Origin: Costus lasius
Taxonomy: Eukaryota; Streptophyta; Magnoliopsida; Zingiberales; Costaceae
DNA: 64,000 nt
Assembly (NCBI GenBank): GCA_027563935.2
Contig: CM050447.1
Coordinates: forward strand, 10,260,501-10,324,500
Direction of reading: 5' to 3'
In this document: positions 58,717 to 64,000 of the stretch, one piece after another
How positions within the stretch are numbered: the first letter of the stretch is position 1
Layout: each line of letters opens with the position of its first letter
The notes under the pieces: model-generated
What the model was told of the DNA's origin: nothing
The model's input: only the letters and a program-made list of their open reading frames with translations
Database searches by the model: none
Translations under genes and position numbers: made by a program

Positions 58717-59323
58717 GTATCCGGTCTAGGCAACCCGATGTTATATTGAGGAGCTGCGCCCCGATGGTAAACATCGACGTACGCACCTCCCAAACGATGT
58801 TCCGCCGTGATGCGTCGAGCATTCTACGCATCTTGATTTGTTTTGAACTTGACATCTACACATAAGTCAAGTCTGAGTCATTGCTGGGCTGCTAAACCAA
58901 AGATAGATTTCCATCGTTGCTTTTTCTTTTCTCTTTAATCAAATTTAACGTCTAGTCACATCCGACTTGCGAAATTCTGGACACCCTCTTTGCACCACAC
59001 ATTTATATTTTTATTTGTCTTATTTCACTTAGCATCGTCACTACTGTCATAACTTATTCTTGTTCTTTGTGCTGTCGTTGTTTCGGTCGTGGAAGGATAA
59101 CTTTACTTTTACCCTTCCGCGCGACTCTCGGTCGAAGGGTGAAATTTCTCTTCTTTAGAATTTGGTGCCGCATATTAGGGCTTAGCAGCTTGTTTACTAT
59201 TCAAGCCCCATTTTAGCTTTGTTATTGAATTGAAGTCTAAAAGGGGTGGAATCTTAACAAAGTCGCGTATCTCTGGCTCTGCGACTTTGGTCAAAGAGGA
59301 AAGTTGTCCATCTTGGTTTAGCA

Positions 59324-59722
59324 ATGGACGAAACCCAGGCGATCCCTTCGGCCGGCGACTGCGGGTTTGCTTCATCGGAGGCCCTGGCGAGACGGGTGTG
59401 GACGAGAGAGACGCAGCAATTTGGACGGGATGGAGCGATCCGAGGACGCGGACCCTGCTATTGGACGGGAAGCATTGGTGTAAGGCATTCCTCCATGTCT
59501 GAAGGCGACTGCGGCGTCAGTTTGTTGCAGTTTGGTCCAGGGCAACGGCAGCCTCCGGCGGTGGGGAAATACGAGCTAATTCCATTGGAGACGCTGATCT
59601 CAGGGGAAGCGATGAGATCCGTTAGACTCGCGACGAAGGGGAACCGACGGACGTCACTAGCGATTAGGGTGCCGCCTCCGCTGTTTTCGAGTCCATTTTG
59701 GTTGCGGCGGAGACGCAGATAG
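59324..59722 (+). other. GC-rich open block in the 5' LTR, unknown
   Basis: Second copy of the 132-codon block at 47936-48334, apparently unchanged. See that entry for its nature. Confidence 0.3.
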
Positions 59723-61647
59723 TAGCGCCAGGGGAGATGGTGATAAAGGAGAGGACTTAGTGGGAGCTTCAGTTGATGACCGGCTGAGGTTCCATACCGG
59801 CGACGTCGAGGCTCTGCTATAGCGTTGCTTCAGTCGGGCTCTCAGCGATCGGTTGGCTAAAATTCTCAACCCCAATTATTTCTCCATGGATGTTTAAACA
59901 CAGGCCCAGTGACAGTCATGTATTTCTTTTCCTGCGGAGACTGCGAGGATCAACTTAGGTAATCTGTTCCCTTATTCACGTCTGATTCCATAAGCATTAT
60001 TTTACATATATATACATATATTTTTTTCTTGAACTTAATTCTCTTCGCTTGAGCAGTTCGAACCCACCAGTTTCAGAATCCTGTCTTCGGCGAATCAGAG
60101 GAAATCTTTATCGATCAAGTCCCTTGAGGGGTTTTTTGCTGTTTGCGTCGCAACAACTTTCCGAGGAGGAAAATCGAAGACGGAAATCAGAAAAGGGGAG
60201 CACCTCGCAGGTATATCTCCACTAGATTTTTTTAGGTTCTTCTTGTCATATTTTCCCTTCTTAATCCAGTTTTTTTATTTCGATTTGAACCAGAAACTGG
60301 TCATGATCCTTGTATGTTATTTTCCGCCGCGTTCGTAGCAGATTTTTGGCTTCAGGTCGAATAAAGGAACTTCACTTCCGCACCGGACCCAGCTCGACGC
60401 CAGGTATGTACTTTCGCACATCTTCTTCAGTTTATGGATCTCTCCGACTCTTCTTTTCGTTTCTTTTTTTTTCTCGCATGACTTTTCTACTGTCTCCGGA
60501 CATTTCGATCTTCATTCTCCTTTTTTCTTTTTATGAATCCAGCACCTTCTCTTCAACCTTTCGTGCCTCCCCTCACCTCTTCGCCTCACTTTTCTTCATC
60601 TCTTCACTTCTTCGCTGGCGTTTTGTGATGCCACTGGTGTTGCTCCTCTTCAATTTTTTTTGCCTCTTGCATCATTTTCTCCCCTTCCTTTTTTTTATGC
60701 ATTTTCCGGGTAGAAGATCATTGGGGAATGGAAGATCATTTACATCGTCTTATGATACGTAGCGCAAGCTGAAGAAAACCAAAGATCGATAGGGTGCGTG
60801 TGTGCTTCGTTGTGATGCCAGGACACTTAGTGTGTCCATGAGGCCTAAGAAAACCGTGCGATCAAAGGAGAGTGCGTGTGCTCTATTGTGATGCCAGGAC
60901 ACTTAGTGTGTCCATGAGGCCTAAGAAAACCGTTCGAAGAAATTTCTCTTCATTTACCTTCTTCTTACAGCCTTTTCTCTTCTCCCTTCTTGTTTCTTGT
61001 TGTGTCTTTCGCTGGTTGTTCTCTCTTAGCCTTTGGCGTTTTTTCTGCTGGCCGCGTTGTCTTCTTTTTTTTGCTTTGGCCGACCTCCTTTATAGCTGTC
61101 CTAAACCTAACAGCTATTTCCCTCCCTTTTTTTTCTTTTCGCGCCTCTTTCATTTTATTATATTTTCTTACCCCTGTGAGCGCCTTCCCCTGCCTTCCCA
61201 TTAGCTCTGACAATTGCCTCATTTGGTGGCAGTGTGTACGTCTTCTTTGAAAATTTTTTTTTGGCCTTGTCTTATCTGTATGTGGCCGTTCGTTTCCGAT
61301 GGCATATGCCAGCCTTTTTCCTTCTTTTTTGTTCTAGCCTCACAAGGCATTGCCAGCTCCTTTCTTTTTTTTTTTTTTCTTTTTGCTCCTGCCTTACAAG
61401 GCATTGACGCATGCTGGATTCTCCCTTCCCCTCTCAACTTCCAATTGATGTGTTACCATTTTATAGTCAAAATTGATTTTGACTAATCTTTACTAGGCAC
61501 ACATAGTCCTTTCGTATATATATTGTGGGTGAAAATTTTTGTAGTTCAACATTGAAGTTTCAGAAGATTGGTGCCTTGCAAACCTAGAAAATATACACAA
61601 TTATAACTGCTCTTTCTAAACCTGTCCAATTGTTTCATACATAACAG

Positions 61648-62486
61648 GCTCTTGCCAAGACTTTGACTGTGAATCAGCTCTATTACCTTCGAGAACAGTT
61701 TGCTTTGTTAGGACCTAACAAGACGGGCTATATCTCCCTTCAAAATCTGAAGATGGTTGGTCGATATCTTTTCGATACGAGCATGTTCTTTGTCTATATC
61801 GAAAATTGTTACGTTGTCTTTTTCAGGCCCTTTTCAGGAAACTCAACAGAGGCAATGAAGGACTCTGAAGTTCTTACTTTTGTTAGCGTGGTATTCTCTT
61901 GAGGACATTCTAATTTACACAAGATTTGATACAATTACAAGCCTAATCAATCTTTATCCACGACATTTTTGACACAGGTGAGTTCTCTTCAGTACAGAAA
62001 AACAGATTTTGAAGAATTTGCTGCCGCGGCTATAAGCGTGCATCAGCTGGAAGCACTGGATTCCTGGGAGCAACATGCTCGCCAGGCTTACGAATTCTTT
62101 GAGAAGGACGGTAATAGGCCTATCATGATCGAGGAACTTGCATCGGTAATGATTCATTGTTTGACTTTTTTTTTTCAATATATAATTTTATAAAATTCCA
62201 GTAATTCCATGTTCTACTGCGCTTCTGTATCCTAGTTTTGCTGCAGCACCAGAAAAACCAACCATTGTTGTGCTTGATGACCTATAAAATGCTACTGATA
62301 GTGATGAATTTGCTACAGGAACTTGGTGTCAGTCCTTCAGTTCCACTCCATGTTGTTCTCCAGGACTGGATTAGACCTTCTGATGGAAAGCTGAGCTTCC
62401 TGGGATTCGTTAAACTTCTCCATAATTTTTTCAACTTCGCGCATAAGTCTGAAAGTTTAGTGGCATTCATCAAATACTGGAGATAA
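61648..62486 (+). pseudogene. CDPK-related kinase (CRK) C-terminal gene fragment in the 5' LTR
   Basis: Exons 61648-61755, 61827-61890, 61978-62145 and 62319-62486. Same as the copy at 50254-51090, but exon 3 is intact ([12 protein letters not shown]). Exon 2 still has the extra base, so that lesion predates the insertion. Only the C-terminal EF-hand-like region of a CRK is present. There is no kinase domain upstream within the LTR. Confidence 0.88.
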
Positions 62487-62920
62487 GCTTGCATCAACAG
62501 TTGACTGCCTAAAGAGACAAAGAAGGAAGCCGAAACACGATCATATTGGCCATCATGATACATGTAAAGTTGTCCTTTTTTTTTTACAAGATGGTTTCTG
62601 TTTAGCATACTGTGATTCACGCATTTGGTGTTCAGAAGAATGTACCGATGAGACAAGTTGAGGGGAACTGAGGCCTGGAAAAACGGTTCACTGACCTGTA
62701 GCACTGCCTTCTTACTCTCACTAAGATCTTTGTGCTGTTTATATGAGAAGGTTTATGATCAGTAGTTTTTTTTTTGGGTACTATCCTCAAAAGGGTGCTC
62801 TCTGCAAGTCTTACACATAGAATAATTTAGAACTCAACAAGGTAGCTTCTCTTGACATGCGAAAGAGGATTCAGTTTGACTTATTTGGGAAGCTAAAATA
62901 GGATTCAGTTCAACATGAAG

Positions 62921-64000
62921 CATAACCATTCCGCTGCTAAGACAGAAACCGCCGTAACAAACAAATTTGCACCACTTCTGTCAGTTGTGAGAAACTCTAA
63001 CCTGATAGAGGGGCTGCGGCTGCAAACCCACGTACAGAGCAGGCCTCACCCAAAACCTAAGAATATCTCTATTCAAAAGACAACATCTCAAAGGGTTTAT
63101 GAGGCCTACAAAAAGGCTCAAAAGAATATAAGAAGAAAAGAAAGGTGTTTCAAGACTAGCCATAAGGAGGCAAAGGGTTATACCGTCCATACGGTACGAA
63201 TGGTGGAACATGCACGAGAGACCGGCTCTAATTCTGAGGAGGATACCCTTCGGGCCATGGCAAGGAAAGCCAAGGGTAAAAAGTTGGCCTCTATCGTAAT
63301 CCAGGAGTCTGCTCAACGGTATGAACTAGGAGCGACCCCTTCACACCAAGAAACTTTCGAAGAGGAAGAGGAAGAACCCGTCATGACCACTAATCATGAC
63401 CATAGAGATGAGGCTATCGCCGACCTTAAGAGACAGCTCAAGAAGAGGGATAACGACATGAGCATCCTCATGGCGAAGTTCGAGGAGGTGACTAGTGCTC
63501 TTGCAAAGACGCAAGAGATGATGTTACGCCAAGAACAATCATCGCGAGAACAAAATAACGCTCCGGCGACATCTTCCCTACCAGCACAATCAAATGACGA
63601 AGCCATCACCTTGACTAGGAAGGAAGTACAAGAAATGGTGATGGACCAGCTGAAGCAAATGGAGGGAACCAAAATTGCTCCGCGAAGGAGACGAGGGAGA
63701 CCTTACCCGGCTGTATACGATAACATCCCTTACCCCAAAGGGTATATCGTACCGCATTTTAAGATGTTTAGTGGAGTAGGAAACCCTGACCAACACTTGG
63801 CCCATTTCGTCGCGACTTGTGGGAACACTGGCGGCAACGACGCCTTATTGCTCCGGCAGTTCCCACAAAGCCTCTCAGGGGTTGCCTTTGAGTGGTATTA
63901 CTCTCTGGAGAACGAAGCTATCGGGACTTGGGCTGACATGGAGGAAACCTTCAGGATGAAGTTTGCTGCGGTGAGCGACAAGATTACGATCGCGGATCTC
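62921..64000 (+). CDS. Outer Ty3/gypsy gag, continuing past the window end
   Basis: One open frame from the insertion junction to the last base, about 360 codons. An Arg/Lys-rich first part is followed by a Glu-rich and coiled-coil stretch (DLKRQLKKRDNDMSILMAKF), the linker RRRRGRPYPAVYDNIPY, and then a retrotransposon gag domain with NPDQHLAHFVATCGN, FPQSLSGVAFEWYYSLENE and IGTWADMEETFRMKF. Gag forms the particle that packages element RNA. The frame is the same as the 45636-46037 part, so the 16.9-kb element entered within this coding region. Protease and polymerase genes would lie beyond the window. Confidence 0.85.

Larger units (their letters stand above)
46038..62915 (-). mobile_element. 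16.9-kb LTR retrotransposon with 5.5-kb LTRs carrying host gene fragments
   Basis: Two direct copies (46038-51519 and 57424-62915) have TGT..ACA ends. The whole is flanked by a perfect TGAAG target duplication (46033-46037 and 62916-62920). On the - strand the order is 5' LTR (62915-57424), PBS (57418-57402), internal domain, purine tract (51531-51520) and 3' LTR (51519-46038). The internal 5.9 kb shows no gag, protease, reverse transcriptase or integrase, so it is non-autonomous. It shares LTR edges and PBS with the outer element it is inserted in, so both belong to one family. The LTRs differ almost only by single-base indels, so insertion is recent. Confidence 0.9.
57424..62915 (-). repeat. 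5' LTR of the 16.9-kb element (5,492 bp)
   Basis: Near-identical direct copy of 46038-51519, with the same internal order. Differences seen by eye are nearly all one-base indels in runs (for example 57453, 61010 and 61370), plus at least one C/T substitution near 59920. Confidence 0.92.

Noticed and set aside
62916..64000. Initial idea that the gag belongs to the element whose LTR is 57424-62915
   Set aside because: That LTR's PBS lies on its left side on the - strand, and TGAAG target duplications enclose 46038-62915, so gag belongs to the outer element.

Overview
The window is nuclear DNA from a flowering plant. It has spliced genes with GT/AG introns, an ATL RING-H2 ubiquitin ligase, CLE peptide genes, and several classes of plant transposable element. 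Nothing fixes the species. The GC-rich coding sequence of the ATL gene and the gypsy elements with very long LTRs fit a monocot, but that is only a weak inference.

Layout. At 682-17636 (+) lies the 3' part of an NSUN6/NOP2C-type RNA cytosine-C5 methyltransferase gene. Its first visible intron (923-13036, 12.1 kb) is filled by a 10.7-kb palindromic Mutator-like element at 1527-12224. That element has about 0.8-kb terminal inverted repeats, arrays of an 84-bp repeat, and head-to-head copies of a plant-mobile-domain/Ulp1-type gene. A smaller element is nested inside it. A complete coding-less LTR element with LTRs of about 1.23 kb sits at 21862-25057 (TSD CCTTT). An intact ATL gene is at 25883-26599 (-), with six W-box cores just upstream. 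A solo LTR is at 30401-31358 (TSD GTAAG). Two tandem CLE peptide genes are at 31785-32114 and 33549-33758. A decayed PIF/Harbinger element with transposase and SANT-like ORFs occupies 35055-39086.

From about 40.4 kb to the end is a nested pair of related Ty3/gypsy elements. The outer element is on + : its 5' LTR ends at 45537, followed by a primer-binding site and gag. Its gag is split at 46037/62921 by a 16.9-kb element on - (46038-62915, TSD TGAAG). The inserted element has almost identical LTRs of about 5.5 kb. Each LTR carries, antisense to the element, a spliced fragment of a CDPK-related kinase (CRK) gene. The internal region has no recognisable gag or pol but carries a second phase-consistent four-exon gene fragment, also antisense.

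Real host genes are therefore few: the methyltransferase, the ATL ligase and two CLE genes. The rest is repeats or sequence in which I see no gene. The most notable features are the gene-carrying giant LTRs and the palindromic element inside a host-gene intron.
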